Assembly (NCBI RefSeq): GCF_000526415.1
Contig: NZ_JAGA01000002.1
Location: forward strand, 764,001-828,000
Direction of reading: 5' to 3'
DNA from: Kallotenue papyrolyticum
GTDB lineage: Bacteria > Chloroflexota > Chloroflexia > Chloroflexales > Kallotenuaceae
Length of the DNA: 64,000 nucleotides
Shown here: in pieces, positions 35,619 to 43,965 of the stretch
Position numbering within the stretch: the stretch's first letter is position 1
Layout: each line of letters opens with the position of its first letter
Translations under genes and position numbers: made by a program
Notes under the pieces: generated by a model
Databases searched by the model: none
What the model saw: the letters and a program-made list of their open reading frames with translations, nothing else
Told to the model about the DNA's origin: nothing

Positions 35619-36077
35619 ATGATCTGCCCGGCATGTCAGCACGTCATTCCCGATGACGCGCGCTTCTGTATCTTCTGCGCCGCGCCCATCGCGCCGCCTG
35701 AGCCGAAGCCTGGGCCGGCGACAGGTCCGACGCGGCGCTTAGGCTCTCCATCCGTGCCGGTGATGGAGCCTGCGCCGGTTGCTCCTGCGCCGGTTGCCCC
35801 TGCGCCGCAGCCCACGCGCGCCTGGCCGTCCGGCAGCACCGTCTTCTGGATCGGCCTGTTGCTGCTCTTCGTCACCGGCTGGTGGTGGCCGGGAATGCTG
35901 ATCCTGCTCGGCATGAGCAGCTTTGCGAGTGAGGCCAGGCGTGGTCGGCAGCAAGCAGCGTGGCAACAGCTCATCTTCTGGGGCGGGCTGGGGCTGCTCT
36001 TCGTCACCGACTGGTTCTGGCCCGGCGTGCTGCTCTGGCTGGGGCTGCTGGCGTTGATCAAGCCGCCTAGCAGTTAG
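35619..36077 (+). CDS. Zinc-ribbon membrane protein with duplicated Trp-rich hairpin
   Basis: The 152-residue protein begins with a zinc ribbon (C-P-A-C and C-I-F-C, residues 3-20), a Pro-rich linker with repeated 'APVAP', and two similar hydrophobic segments: 'FWIGLLLLFVTGWWWPGMLILLG' (cited as 'LLFVTGWWWPGML') and 'LLFVTDWFWPGVLL'. The second appears to be a duplication of the first. Function is unknown; a sensor or membrane adaptor is a guess. ATG 35619 is chosen over GTG 35583 since the CxxC start is canonical. Confidence 0.65.
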   Translation: MICPACQHVIPDDARFCIFCAAPIAPPEPKPGPATGPTRRLGSPSVPVMEPAPVAPAPVAPAPQPTRAWPSGSTVFWIGLLLLFVTGWWWPGMLILLGMSSFASEARRGRQQAAWQQLIFWGGLGLLFVTDWFWPGVLLWLGLLALIKPPSS

Positions 36078-36098
36078 CCGGCGCTGCCGGCGACACAA

Positions 36099-36134
36099 CC
36101 CAACCCGGAGACGTTACTGCGCCTCCGGGTTGGG
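36099..36134. terminator. Bidirectional terminator between convergent genes
   Basis: A perfect 12-bp inverted repeat (36099-36110 with 36123-36134) with a 12-nt loop lies between the zinc-ribbon gene and hmgA, which converge. Confidence 0.78.
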
Positions 36135-36153
36135 CAGGTAGGCGGGCATGTGC

Positions 36154-37344
36154 TCAAGCGCGCCGTCCGCTCCACTGGCCCTGTGGCTGGTTGTGCGTCC
36201 AGCTATACGGATAGCGCGGATCCTCCACCGCCAGCGCCTCCTGGGTCACGTAGAGTGGCCGGAAGGTGTCGATCATCACCGCCAGCTCCTCGGTCTTTTC
36301 CTTGCCGATGCTGGCCTCAACCGTGCCGGGATGCGGCCCGTGCGGTAGGCCGGCCGGATGGAGCGTGATCGAGGCCTCTTCGATGCCGCGGCGCGACATA
36401 AAGTTGCCCTCGACGTAGTAGAGTACCTCGTCGCTCTCGACGTTGGAGTGGTTGTAGGGCGCCGGAATAGCCAGCGGATGGTAGTCGAACAGGCGCGGCA
36501 CGAACGAGCACAGCACGAAGTTCGGCCCCTGGAAGGTCTGGTGCACCGGCGGCGGCTGGTGGATGCGCCCGGTGATCGGTTCGAAGTCCTCGATATTGAA
36601 GGCGAAGGGATACAGGTAGCCGTCCCAGCCGACCACATCGATCGGATGGTGATCGAGGATGTGGCGCGTCAGGCGGCCCCGCGCGCGTACGCGCACCTCG
36701 AACTCGCCCCGTTCGTCGTGGGGCGTGAGCTCGAGCGGCACGCGGAAGTCGCGCTCGCAGTAGGGCGCGTGCTCCAGCAACTGGCCATGCTCGTTGCGGT
36801 AGCGGCGCGGCGTGGTGATCTCGCCGCTGGTTTCGACGACCAGCAGCCGGGTGGGCGCGCCGCCGGTGTGCAGCCGCCAGGTGCAGCCGATCGGGATGTA
36901 CAGGTAGTCGCCGCGGCGGTAGGGCAGATTGCCGAAGATCGTCTCCAGGGTGCCCTCGCCTTCATGCACGAAGAGCAGTTCGTCGCCTTCGCCGTTGCGA
37001 TAGTAGTAGGTCTGCTCCTCGGTGGGTTTGCATACCGCGATGCGCACATCCTGGTTGGCCAGCAGGTAGCGCCGCCCGGTCAGCGCGTCGCCGCCGGGCG
37101 CGACCTGCGCCGTTTTGAAATGGCGATGGCGCAGCGCGCCGGGCTCTTCAAAGGCGATCTCCGTCGGTCCCAGGTCTTCGACGTACTGGATCGCCGTGGG
37201 TGGATAGTGGTGGTACAGGATCGCCTCGTTGCCGCTGAAGCCCTTGGTGCCCATCACCTGTTCGCTGTAGAGCGAACCGTCGGGCTTGCGGAACTGTGTG
37301 TGGCGCTTGTGCGGGATCTCTCCCAGTCGATGGTAGAAGGGCAT
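36154..37344 (-). CDS. hmgA: Homogentisate 1,2-dioxygenase
   Basis: HmgA opens the ring of homogentisate to maleylacetoacetate in tyrosine catabolism. The 396-residue protein has 'MGTKGFSGNEAILYHH' in part, the cupin core 'FVHEGEGTLET' and 'GDYLYIPIGCTWRL', and the iron-site region 'YNHSNVESDEVLYYVEG' (His, Glu) with 'GLPHGPHPG' (His). AAGGAGG precedes the ATG by 6 nt. It is third in the minus-strand cluster hppD-FAH-hmgA. Confidence 0.93.
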   Translation of the reverse strand: MPFYHRLGEIPHKRHTQFRKPDGSLYSEQVMGTKGFSGNEAILYHHYPPTAIQYVEDLGPTEIAFEEPGALRHRHFKTAQVAPGGDALTGRRYLLANQDVRIAVCKPTEEQTYYYRNGEGDELLFVHEGEGTLETIFGNLPYRRGDYLYIPIGCTWRLHTGGAPTRLLVVETSGEITTPRRYRNEHGQLLEHAPYCERDFRVPLELTPHDERGEFEVRVRARGRLTRHILDHHPIDVVGWDGYLYPFAFNIEDFEPITGRIHQPPPVHQTFQGPNFVLCSFVPRLFDYHPLAIPAPYNHSNVESDEVLYYVEGNFMSRRGIEEASITLHPAGLPHGPHPGTVEASIGKEKTEELAVMIDTFRPLYVTQEALAVEDPRYPYSWTHNQPQGQWSGRRA

Positions 37345-37405
37345 CGTTGACCTCCTTAAAGCCTATCGCAGCGCTCGCCGCGCCGCGGGCGCAACGCTGG
37401 AGCGT

Positions 37406-38449
37406 TCAGCCATAGACGATGCGGTTGCGCAGCGTGCCCAGGCCGGTGACCTCCAGCTCCACGACATCATCCGGCGCGAGCCAGCCGCCAACAGCTTCGG
37501 GCGTCAGCTCCAGGATGCAGCCGCCGCCAACCGTGCCGGAGCCGAGCACATCGCCGGGGTAGAGCGTGGCGTCGCGGCTGGCATAGGCGATCATCGCCGC
37601 CCAGGAGTGGTACATATCGCCCAGGTTGCCGCGGCTGAGTTCGCGTCCGTTGACGCGCGCGACCATCTCCAACCGCCAGCGTCCATCGGCCTCGGCAAAC
37701 TCCTCCAGCTCATCGAGCGTGACCAGCCACGGCCCCAGCGAGGTGGCAAAATCCTTGCCTTTGGCCGGCCCCAGTCCGACGCGCATCTCCTCGCGCTGGA
37801 TGTCGCGCGCGCTCCAGTCGTTCATGATCATGAAGCCGGCGATGTAGTCCAGCGCCTCGTCGGGAGCGATGTTACGCCCCTCGCGCCCGATCACGCAGGC
37901 GACCTCCAGCTCATAGTCGAGCTGTTCGGTCTGCGGCATGGGAATGGCCTCGTCTGGGCCGTAGATCGCCTGGTGGTTGAGGAAGAAGAACACCGGATAG
38001 CGATACCAGGCCTCCGGCACGGAGCGACCCTGCTGGCCGCGCGTGGTGGCGACGTGTTGCTCAAAGGCGAAGAAATCGCGCAGCGAGCGTGGCCGCGGCA
38101 GTGGCGCCAGCAGCCGCACTTCGGAGCGCGGCAGGAGCAGCTCCTGCCCACCGATCGACAGCGATCCGGCCAGATCGGCCTCATCCGGCGCCAGCTCGTC
38201 GCGCACCACGTCGAGCGGCCCGCCGATCTGCTCGATCACGGCGTTGGCGATCTCGGCGGCGCTGTCCAGACTCAGGCCGCGTTCATCGCCCTCCAGGAGC
38301 CGCAGCAGGTCGATGCGCTCGTCGCCGGACCAGTCCTCGAAGACGAGTGGTGCGGCGGCGCTTAGGTCGATCACGCCAAAGGGCAACAGCAGCCCGGCGC
38401 GTGCTTCGTGCAGCGCTTCTCCGGATCGGCGAAAGGTGACCAGTTTCAT
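37406..38449 (-). CDS. Fumarylacetoacetate hydrolase family protein
   Basis: The 347-residue protein has the FAH metal-site motifs 'RDFFAFEQHV', 'QLDYELEVACVIG', 'GFMIMNDWSARDIQ', 'KGKDFATSLGPWL' and 'GDVLGSGTVGGGC'. In this context it most likely cleaves fumarylacetoacetate to fumarate and acetoacetate, closing the homogentisate pathway, although the family also includes acylpyruvases. It lies 72 nt after hppD and 61 nt before hmgA. A maleylacetoacetate isomerase gene is not present. Confidence 0.88.
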   Translation of the reverse strand: MKLVTFRRSGEALHEARAGLLLPFGVIDLSAAAPLVFEDWSGDERIDLLRLLEGDERGLSLDSAAEIANAVIEQIGGPLDVVRDELAPDEADLAGSLSIGGQELLLPRSEVRLLAPLPRPRSLRDFFAFEQHVATTRGQQGRSVPEAWYRYPVFFFLNHQAIYGPDEAIPMPQTEQLDYELEVACVIGREGRNIAPDEALDYIAGFMIMNDWSARDIQREEMRVGLGPAKGKDFATSLGPWLVTLDELEEFAEADGRWRLEMVARVNGRELSRGNLGDMYHSWAAMIAYASRDATLYPGDVLGSGTVGGGCILELTPEAVGGWLAPDDVVELEVTGLGTLRNRIVYG

Positions 38450-38521
38450 GCTCGTCCCAAGTGCGGCGTGGACATGCGCCGGGAGGTTGCGCCTGCCGCG
38501 TCCCGGCTGTGGCCACGGCGC

Positions 38522-39649
38522 TTAGAGATTGCCACGCAGCGCCTGCTCGCGCTCGATGGCCTCGAACAGGGCCTTGAAGTTGCCCGCGCCGAAGCCGCGC
38601 GCGCCCTTGCGCTGAATGATCTCAAAGAAGACGGTCGGGCGATCCTGCAGCGGACGGGTAAAGATCTGCAACAGGTAGCCCTCGTCGTCGCGATCGACCA
38701 GGATGCCCAGCTCACGCAGCGTGTCGATGCTCTCGTCGATCTTGCCGACGCGCTCGCCAAGCATGTCGTAGTAGGAGTCGGGCGTGCGCAGGAACTCGAC
38801 GCCGTTTTCGCGCAGCTTGCGCACCGTGGCGATGATGTCGTCGGTCAGCAGCGCCAGGTGTTGTGCTCCAGGTCCGTGGTAGTATTCCAGATACTCCTCG
38901 ATCTGCGATTTGCGTTTGCCCTGGGCCGGCTCGTTGATCGGGAACTTGATGCGCCCCGTGCCGTTCTGCATCACCTTGGACATCAGCGCGCTGTACTCGG
39001 TCGAGATCTGTTCGTCGCTGAAGTGCACCAACTGGCGGAAGCCCAGCACCTGGTTGTAGTAGTCTACCCAGCGATCCATCTGCCCCAGCTCGACGTTGCC
39101 GACGATATGGTCGATGGCCGCCAGGCCCACCGGCTCGCTACGCGGCGGATTCTTGATCGCGTGATACTTGGGGAAAAAGGTGCCATGATACTCGTCGCGC
39201 TGAATGAAGGAGTGCACCGTGTCGCCGTAGGTGGCGATGGTAGCCTTGATCACGCGGCCCTTCTGCCCCTCGATCACCGTCGGCTCCATCACCGGCTGAG
39301 CGCCGCGGCGCACTGTCTCTTCAAAGGCCTGCGCGGCGTCGTCCACCGTGAAGGCGATGTCCTTGACGCCATCGCCATGCAGCTTGACATGCTCGGCAAT
39401 GGGCGAGTCGGGATGCAGCGGCGCGGTGAAGACCAGGCGGATGTTGCGCTGCTCCAGCACATACGAGGCGCGATCGCGCACGCCCGTCTCCAGGCCGGCA
39501 TAGGCGATCGGCTTGAAGCCAAAGGCGGTGCGGTAGAAGTGGGCGGCCTGACGCGCATTCCCGACGTAAAACTCGACGTAATCGATGCCTTTGAGTTGCA
39601 GGAAGTCGCCCTCCTGCGTGCGAGTGCTCTCGCGTGCGGTCATTGCCAT
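38522..39649 (-). CDS. hppD: 4-hydroxyphenylpyruvate dioxygenase
   Basis: HppD converts 4-hydroxyphenylpyruvate to homogentisate. The 375-residue protein has two vicinal-oxygen-chelate halves; iron ligands sit in 'AAIDHIVGNVE' (His), 'GPGAQHLALLTDD' (His) and 'PTVFFEIIQRKG' (Glu), and the C-terminal 'GFGAGNFKALFEAIE' gates the active site. ATG 39649 has AAGGAGGT 5 nt upstream, so the longer frame is rejected. It is first in the tyrosine-degradation cluster. Confidence 0.94.
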   Translation of the reverse strand: MAMTARESTRTQEGDFLQLKGIDYVEFYVGNARQAAHFYRTAFGFKPIAYAGLETGVRDRASYVLEQRNIRLVFTAPLHPDSPIAEHVKLHGDGVKDIAFTVDDAAQAFEETVRRGAQPVMEPTVIEGQKGRVIKATIATYGDTVHSFIQRDEYHGTFFPKYHAIKNPPRSEPVGLAAIDHIVGNVELGQMDRWVDYYNQVLGFRQLVHFSDEQISTEYSALMSKVMQNGTGRIKFPINEPAQGKRKSQIEEYLEYYHGPGAQHLALLTDDIIATVRKLRENGVEFLRTPDSYYDMLGERVGKIDESIDTLRELGILVDRDDEGYLLQIFTRPLQDRPTVFFEIIQRKGARGFGAGNFKALFEAIEREQALRGNL

Positions 39650-39794
39650 GGTGTACCTCCTTGTACACTCGAACCGAAAGCCGTCGGCATTCAGGCGTTG
39701 CCGGGCATTGCAAGCCGCGCGGATCACCGTGACCCGCCGTCTCCTATTGTAGCAAAAAGCGGGTTGCCGCGCGCGATTCGGTGGCTGCCCGGCG

Positions 39795-39823
39795 TTGATC
39801 TCCGGCGCGGCTGCTGCTACACT
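39795..39823 (+). promoter_or_regulatory. Promoter of the 81-aa protein gene
   Basis: TTGATC (39795-39800) and TACACT (39818-39823) are 17 nt apart, 38 nt ahead of ATG 39862. Confidence 0.55.
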
Positions 39824-39861
39824 AGCGCTGCATACGCAGCCCCATCAAGGATACCAATGGC

Positions 39862-40107
39862 ATGAAGCGCGAACAGTTGGCCAAAGCGCGCACGCCCGAA
39901 GAGCTGCTGGAGGCCCTGGAGGCCAAGGCGCGGGAGCTGGAGTTGTTCCCTTCGTCGCAGGACCTACGCAACGATTGGGGACCGGTCTACAGCAACGATC
40001 GCTACGATCTGCGCATCGACAAGCGGGCCGGGCGCGAGGAATATCTGTTGATGCTGCTGCACAAACAGCGCCCACGCGCCTCGATCCTGGATTACTTCCG
40101 CCGTTGA
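39862..40107 (+). CDS. Small charged protein, unrecognised
   Basis: The 81-residue soluble protein begins with a charged helix ('EELLEALEAKARELEL') and ends 'ASILDYFRR'. In between is 'WGPVYSNDRYDLRIDKRAG'-type beta sequence. No family or cofactor motif is recognised. A 17-nt spaced promoter lies upstream, supporting expression. It converges on the HD-domain gene with 10 nt between stops. Confidence 0.58.
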   Translation: MKREQLAKARTPEELLEALEAKARELELFPSSQDLRNDWGPVYSNDRYDLRIDKRAGREEYLLMLLHKQRPRASILDYFRR

Positions 40108-40117
40108 GCGCCCGTGG

Positions 40118-40642
40118 CTAGCGCGCACGTTGCGTCAGGAGCCGGAGGCGCTGCCCACGCCGGAGGCGCCGCCGGTAGCGCCGCTCGACATAGTGCGGAT
40201 CGGTGTGGCACAGCAGCCGCCGCCGCCGCCAGGTATGGCCGGTCATCAGACCGCCCAGCGCCAGGGTCACGTCGGTGAGCGATGCGGCTTTGTCGGCCAG
40301 CGAGACGATCCAGGCCTCGCGCGTGCGCGGCTTGGGCCCGAAGGGATACATATGCGCTTCAATCGCGTGGCAGACCTGCTCGCACTCACCCAGCGCGCGG
40401 GCCCAGCGCGCGGCGATAGCGCCATGCGTCCTCAGCGTGCCCAGGCGCGAGTCGATGTCGTGGATCAGTGCCGCGCGCACGCAGACGCGCACATCGGCGC
40501 GCAACAGCCGCGCCAGACGGTAGGAGATGCGCGCGGTGCGCTGCAGATGCTCGTGCTTAGAGAGCGAATGGTGCAGGTGGTCGCGCGTCTCCAGCACCTT
40601 GGGATGTTCCAGCAGATCAGCGATGTAGTCGTGTAGGGCCAC
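40118..40642 (-). CDS. HD-domain protein (putative metal-dependent phosphohydrolase)
   Basis: The 174-residue protein shows an HD pattern: 'HEHLQRTARISYRLARLL', 'AALIHDID' (HD pair), 'THGAIAARWA' and 'AIEAHMYPFG', with a later Asp in 'VSLADKAASL'. These positions match the five metal ligands of HD phosphohydrolases. The C-terminal 30 residues are strongly basic. GTG 40642 follows GGGAGG by 9 nt. It has its own promoter. Substrate unknown. Confidence 0.8.
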   Translation of the reverse strand: MALHDYIADLLEHPKVLETRDHLHHSLSKHEHLQRTARISYRLARLLRADVRVCVRAALIHDIDSRLGTLRTHGAIAARWARALGECEQVCHAIEAHMYPFGPKPRTREAWIVSLADKAASLTDVTLALGGLMTGHTWRRRRLLCHTDPHYVERRYRRRLRRGQRLRLLTQRAR

Positions 40643-40682
40643 AGCCGATTGCCTCCCTGGCTGCTTGGTCCAGCCGGGGCGG

Positions 40683-40711
40683 ATTCTACCGGCGTGTCAC
40701 CTCCCCGTCAA
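40683..40711 (-). promoter_or_regulatory. Promoter of the HD-domain gene
   Basis: Minus-strand TTGACG (40706-40711) and TAGAAT (40683-40688) are 17 nt apart. The -35 box overlaps the stop codon of the upstream AI-2E gene. Confidence 0.68.
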
Positions 40712-41967
40712 CGACGCGGTGGTCCTGAGCGTGGCCGGGACTTCAACGCGACCGCAGTCGGGAGCTTCAGGCGGCGTGGTGGCGGTGCGGGCGCCTGGTC
40801 GAGCAGGCCGGCGATCGCCAGCTCCGGCGGTTGCGGCGGTACGCGCAAGCGGCGATGGAGATAGATAAAGACATCCCGCGCAATGGCTGCCAACGGCGCC
40901 GAGAGGATCACCAGCAGCAGGCCGCCCACCGAGGCGGCGATCACCAGCAGCACCATCAGGATGGCAGGGTGCAGGCGCAGCGTGTTGCCGACGATGCGTG
41001 GCACCAGAATCTGATTTTCGAGCTGTTGGATGATGATGTAGAGCACGATCACCGCCAGCACCGACGACCAGCCGCCGCCGATCGCGACGATGATCGCCGG
41101 AATGGCGCTCAGGATCGGGCCGACCACCGGGATCAGCTCGCCGATGCCGGCAATGATCGCCAGCAGCAGGATGTAGCTGACCTCGAAGCCCAGCCAGTTC
41201 AGAATCGTCAGGCCGATGAAGGACATGACGCTGATGATCAGCCCCAGCAGCAACTGGCCACGAATATAGCGCCCGAAGATCTCATCGATGATGTGCCAGA
41301 TGTTCCAGAAGTCGGCGCGAATGTTGGGGTGCAGCGCGCGATCGATCACGCCCGGCAGGCGCTGGGTGTCGAGCAGCACGTAAAACAGAAAGAAGGGGAT
41401 TACCAGAAAGCCCAACAGAAACGCGATTGTGCTGAAGATGCCGACGATGCTGTTGAGCAGAAATGCGCCGGCGCGCTGCGCGTACATCGTGGCGTTTTCC
41501 TGCGCGGTGGCGCGTACGCGCGCGATGATCTGGTTGATCTGCTCCTGGACCGCCTGGGGGACGTTGGCCTGAAACTCGGCGATCTGCTGGGTGATGAAGC
41601 GGTTGCTGCGCTCGAACCAGTCGGGAATGTTGCTGATAAACTGATCGATCTGCCGCGCGGCCGGCGGCACGACAAACGAAAGCGCCAGTTCGATGGCGAT
41701 CAGGCCGACCAGATACACCGTGAGGATCGATGCCCAGCGCGGCATGTGCCGGTCGAGCCGTTTGATGATCGGCAGCAGCAGGTAGGCCAACACCAGGCCG
41801 ATGACGAAGGGTGTCAGGGTGATGCCGGTGCGCCACAGCAGCCAGCCGACGCTGTAGGTGGCGAGCAGCACCAGCAGCCAACGCGCCAGCGTGCGCAGCA
41901 GCCAGCCCCAGTCGAGCGGCTGGTCGGGAGGACGCGATCCGGCGGGCGTGATCGATTGGTTGGACAT
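40708..41967 (-). CDS. AI-2E family transporter
   Basis: The 419-residue membrane protein has the AI-2E exporter layout: N-terminal helices with 'LTPFVIGLVLAYLLLPI', a long cytoplasmic or amphipathic region (residues 95-160) and C-terminal helices with 'YIRGQLLLGLIISVMSFIGL' in part and the signature 'IPVVGPILSAIPAIIVA'. Members have been linked to AI-2 export and Na/H antiport; the true substrate is open. ATG 41967 has GAGGAA upstream; it starts 10 nt after the VanW stop. Confidence 0.87.
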   Translation of the reverse strand: MSNQSITPAGSRPPDQPLDWGWLLRTLARWLLVLLATYSVGWLLWRTGITLTPFVIGLVLAYLLLPIIKRLDRHMPRWASILTVYLVGLIAIELALSFVVPPAARQIDQFISNIPDWFERSNRFITQQIAEFQANVPQAVQEQINQIIARVRATAQENATMYAQRAGAFLLNSIVGIFSTIAFLLGFLVIPFFLFYVLLDTQRLPGVIDRALHPNIRADFWNIWHIIDEIFGRYIRGQLLLGLIISVMSFIGLTILNWLGFEVSYILLLAIIAGIGELIPVVGPILSAIPAIIVAIGGGWSSVLAVIVLYIIIQQLENQILVPRIVGNTLRLHPAILMVLLVIAASVGGLLLVILSAPLAAIARDVFIYLHRRLRVPPQPPELAIAGLLDQAPAPPPRRLKLPTAVALKSRPRSGPPRR

Positions 41968-41977
41968 ACGGCTTCCT

Positions 41978-43849
41978 CTATCGCGCATAGTAGCTCAGAA
42001 AGGTGGCGCTGTGCGTCTGGGCAGCATCGGTCACGCGCTGTACGATGCCGACCGCGCCGTTAGCGACGATCGCTTCCAGCGCCACTTGCCGACCGTCGGG
42101 CGTACCGTAGATGCGCACTGTCTGGCGCTTCTGCTGCAGGTCGGTCGCGACGCGGATCAGCAGGTAGCCCGGCGTGTTGTTGCGAAACTTCAGGTCCGGG
42201 CCGCCCAGCGCGATGGTCGCGTCCATGCCCGGCGGCGCGTCCACCTCATACCACGGCAGGCGCCAGCTATGCGGGTGCCGTTCGATGATCTCTAGGCCGC
42301 TGTGCAGCGCGGCGCGAAAGACCGTGGTCGAAACCTGGCAGATGCCGCCGCCCAGCGCCGGCACAACGCTGCCGGCTTCGATCATCTCGCCCCACCGGTA
42401 GCCCTTCTCCGCCGTGATCGCGCCGACGGTGGCGTTGAACGAGAAGATCGCTCCTGGTGGGATCAACACGCCGTCGATCTCCTGCCCGCCGATGGCGACG
42501 TTGGCATCGCGCGCCGGCGATGAGTAGGACGCGAACTGCGACTCGCCGCGCCCCAGCTCGGCCAGCAATCCCAACCGCTCGCTTTCGCCGGGCGGTGGCG
42601 GCACTTCGCGCAGCGGCAGCGTCACCTGCGTCGCGCCGTTGTGCAGCGCGGCCAGCAGCTGCTCGCGCGCCACCGTCTGATCCAGCTCCAGGCCGGGCGC
42701 GCCCGGCACAAACTCGCGCACGCGATCCCCCTCGCGCAGCAGGCGCGAGGCCTGGGGCGGGCGCGCCACCTGGGACGCCAACCGCGCCACCTGCTGCTCG
42801 ATGGCGCGCGAATCGGGCTGCACACTGGCCGGATCGCCCGACGCTGACCAGTGCATAAGCAAGCTGCGATCCAGCGTCCAGATCTGATCGCCGGCCTGCA
42901 CCGTGAGCGGTTGGGCGCGTAGCGCTGCCAACTGCTGCCGCAGCGCTTCCAGATCGGCGGAGGAGATGCGTGGTGGCTGCTCGTGCACCACTACCTCGAC
43001 GCGCAACATGTGGTCGGTGGCACTGGCCAGCCGGTGCACCGCGGCGCTGAGCCGTTCCCGCGTAGCGGCGCGATCAAGCACGCGTCCGATCTGTTCGGGG
43101 ACGATGCTCCAGCCCTGCGCGCCGTCAAGCAACTGTGCGTCGCGCATGGGACGTTCGACCTCCTGCGCCAGAGTCGCGATCAGTTGCTCCAGCGCCGCGG
43201 CATCGATCAGTGGAAAGGTGACCTGATACGTATCGCCCAGCCAGGCCTGAGCGCGCTGCAGCGCGCGTTGGAGCGCATGGCCATGGTGGCCCTGGTGGAA
43301 GGCCTGCTGCAGCGCCTGCTGGGGCGCATCCGCGCGTAGCAGCGTGCCGGCGGCCACGCGGCGCCGCTGGCCGGCAACCTCCAGCTCCAGCACACGCGAG
43401 GCGTAGCGCTGCTGCGCCTGCTCTAGGCGATCCAGTGCTACGGGCCATGGCAGGTGGCTCACCTCCAGCACGCCGATGCGGACGCCCGGCAAGAGACGCT
43501 CACGATACACCAGGTCGCTCCCGAGCATGGTTGCCAGCAGCGTCAGGCCGACCAGTCCCGCTGCCGGTTGCCAGCGCCGGCCTGCCGCTTGGATTGGACG
43601 CGCGCGGCGGGGCCTCGGTTGCGCGGCGGAGGAGAGATAGGCCACCCAGCGCAGGCAGATCTGGCGGCGTGCCCCGGTTTGGGTCGCGGCCAGGCCCTGC
43701 CAGGCCGGGATCGCGCGCGGTTCCAGGCGCAGCACCTGACGAAAATAGACCTCAGCGCGGGAGGGGGAGCCGGCATGCAACGCGCTCATGCCGGCTTCCA
43801 GGAGCGCGGCGATGATCTGTTGCTGATCGGTGGGTTGGATGGGCTGCAT
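41978..43849 (-). CDS. VanW family protein, TPR-like N-terminus
   Basis: The 623-residue protein has an N-terminal TPR-like stretch ('ALHAGSPSRAEVYFRQVLRLEP' in part), one membrane segment (about 100-118), two peptidoglycan-binding-like domains typical of VanW proteins, and the VanW core 'FSFNATVGAITAEKGY', 'GGGICQVSTTVFRAAL', 'HPHSW'. VanW proteins are cell-wall associated with unknown enzymatic role. It lies 10 nt before the AI-2E gene, in one operon with its own promoter. Confidence 0.85.
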   Translation of the reverse strand: MQPIQPTDQQQIIAALLEAGMSALHAGSPSRAEVYFRQVLRLEPRAIPAWQGLAATQTGARRQICLRWVAYLSSAAQPRPRRARPIQAAGRRWQPAAGLVGLTLLATMLGSDLVYRERLLPGVRIGVLEVSHLPWPVALDRLEQAQQRYASRVLELEVAGQRRRVAAGTLLRADAPQQALQQAFHQGHHGHALQRALQRAQAWLGDTYQVTFPLIDAAALEQLIATLAQEVERPMRDAQLLDGAQGWSIVPEQIGRVLDRAATRERLSAAVHRLASATDHMLRVEVVVHEQPPRISSADLEALRQQLAALRAQPLTVQAGDQIWTLDRSLLMHWSASGDPASVQPDSRAIEQQVARLASQVARPPQASRLLREGDRVREFVPGAPGLELDQTVAREQLLAALHNGATQVTLPLREVPPPPGESERLGLLAELGRGESQFASYSSPARDANVAIGGQEIDGVLIPPGAIFSFNATVGAITAEKGYRWGEMIEAGSVVPALGGGICQVSTTVFRAALHSGLEIIERHPHSWRLPWYEVDAPPGMDATIALGGPDLKFRNNTPGYLLIRVATDLQQKRQTVRIYGTPDGRQVALEAIVANGAVGIVQRVTDAAQTHSATFLSYYAR

Positions 43850-43884
43850 GCGGTGCGCACCTCTGCCTACGATGCATGCTCGCA

Positions 43885-43912
43885 AGTATAGCAGGGGCGC
43901 CCGCCGCGTCAA
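43885..43912 (-). promoter_or_regulatory. Promoter of the VanW/AI-2E operon
   Basis: Minus-strand TTGACG (43907-43912) and TATACT (43885-43890) are 16 nt apart, about 35 nt from the VanW start codon. Confidence 0.75.
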
Positions 43913-43965
43913 TGAGCCCAAGGACGCAGCCGTGGCGCGCAGCAGGCCAGCGGGGCGCCGGTCGG

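Noticed and set aside
39720-39745. Partial inverted repeat upstream of hppD as an operator
   Set aside because: The arms are short and imperfect and no matching regulator is near, so it was not listed.
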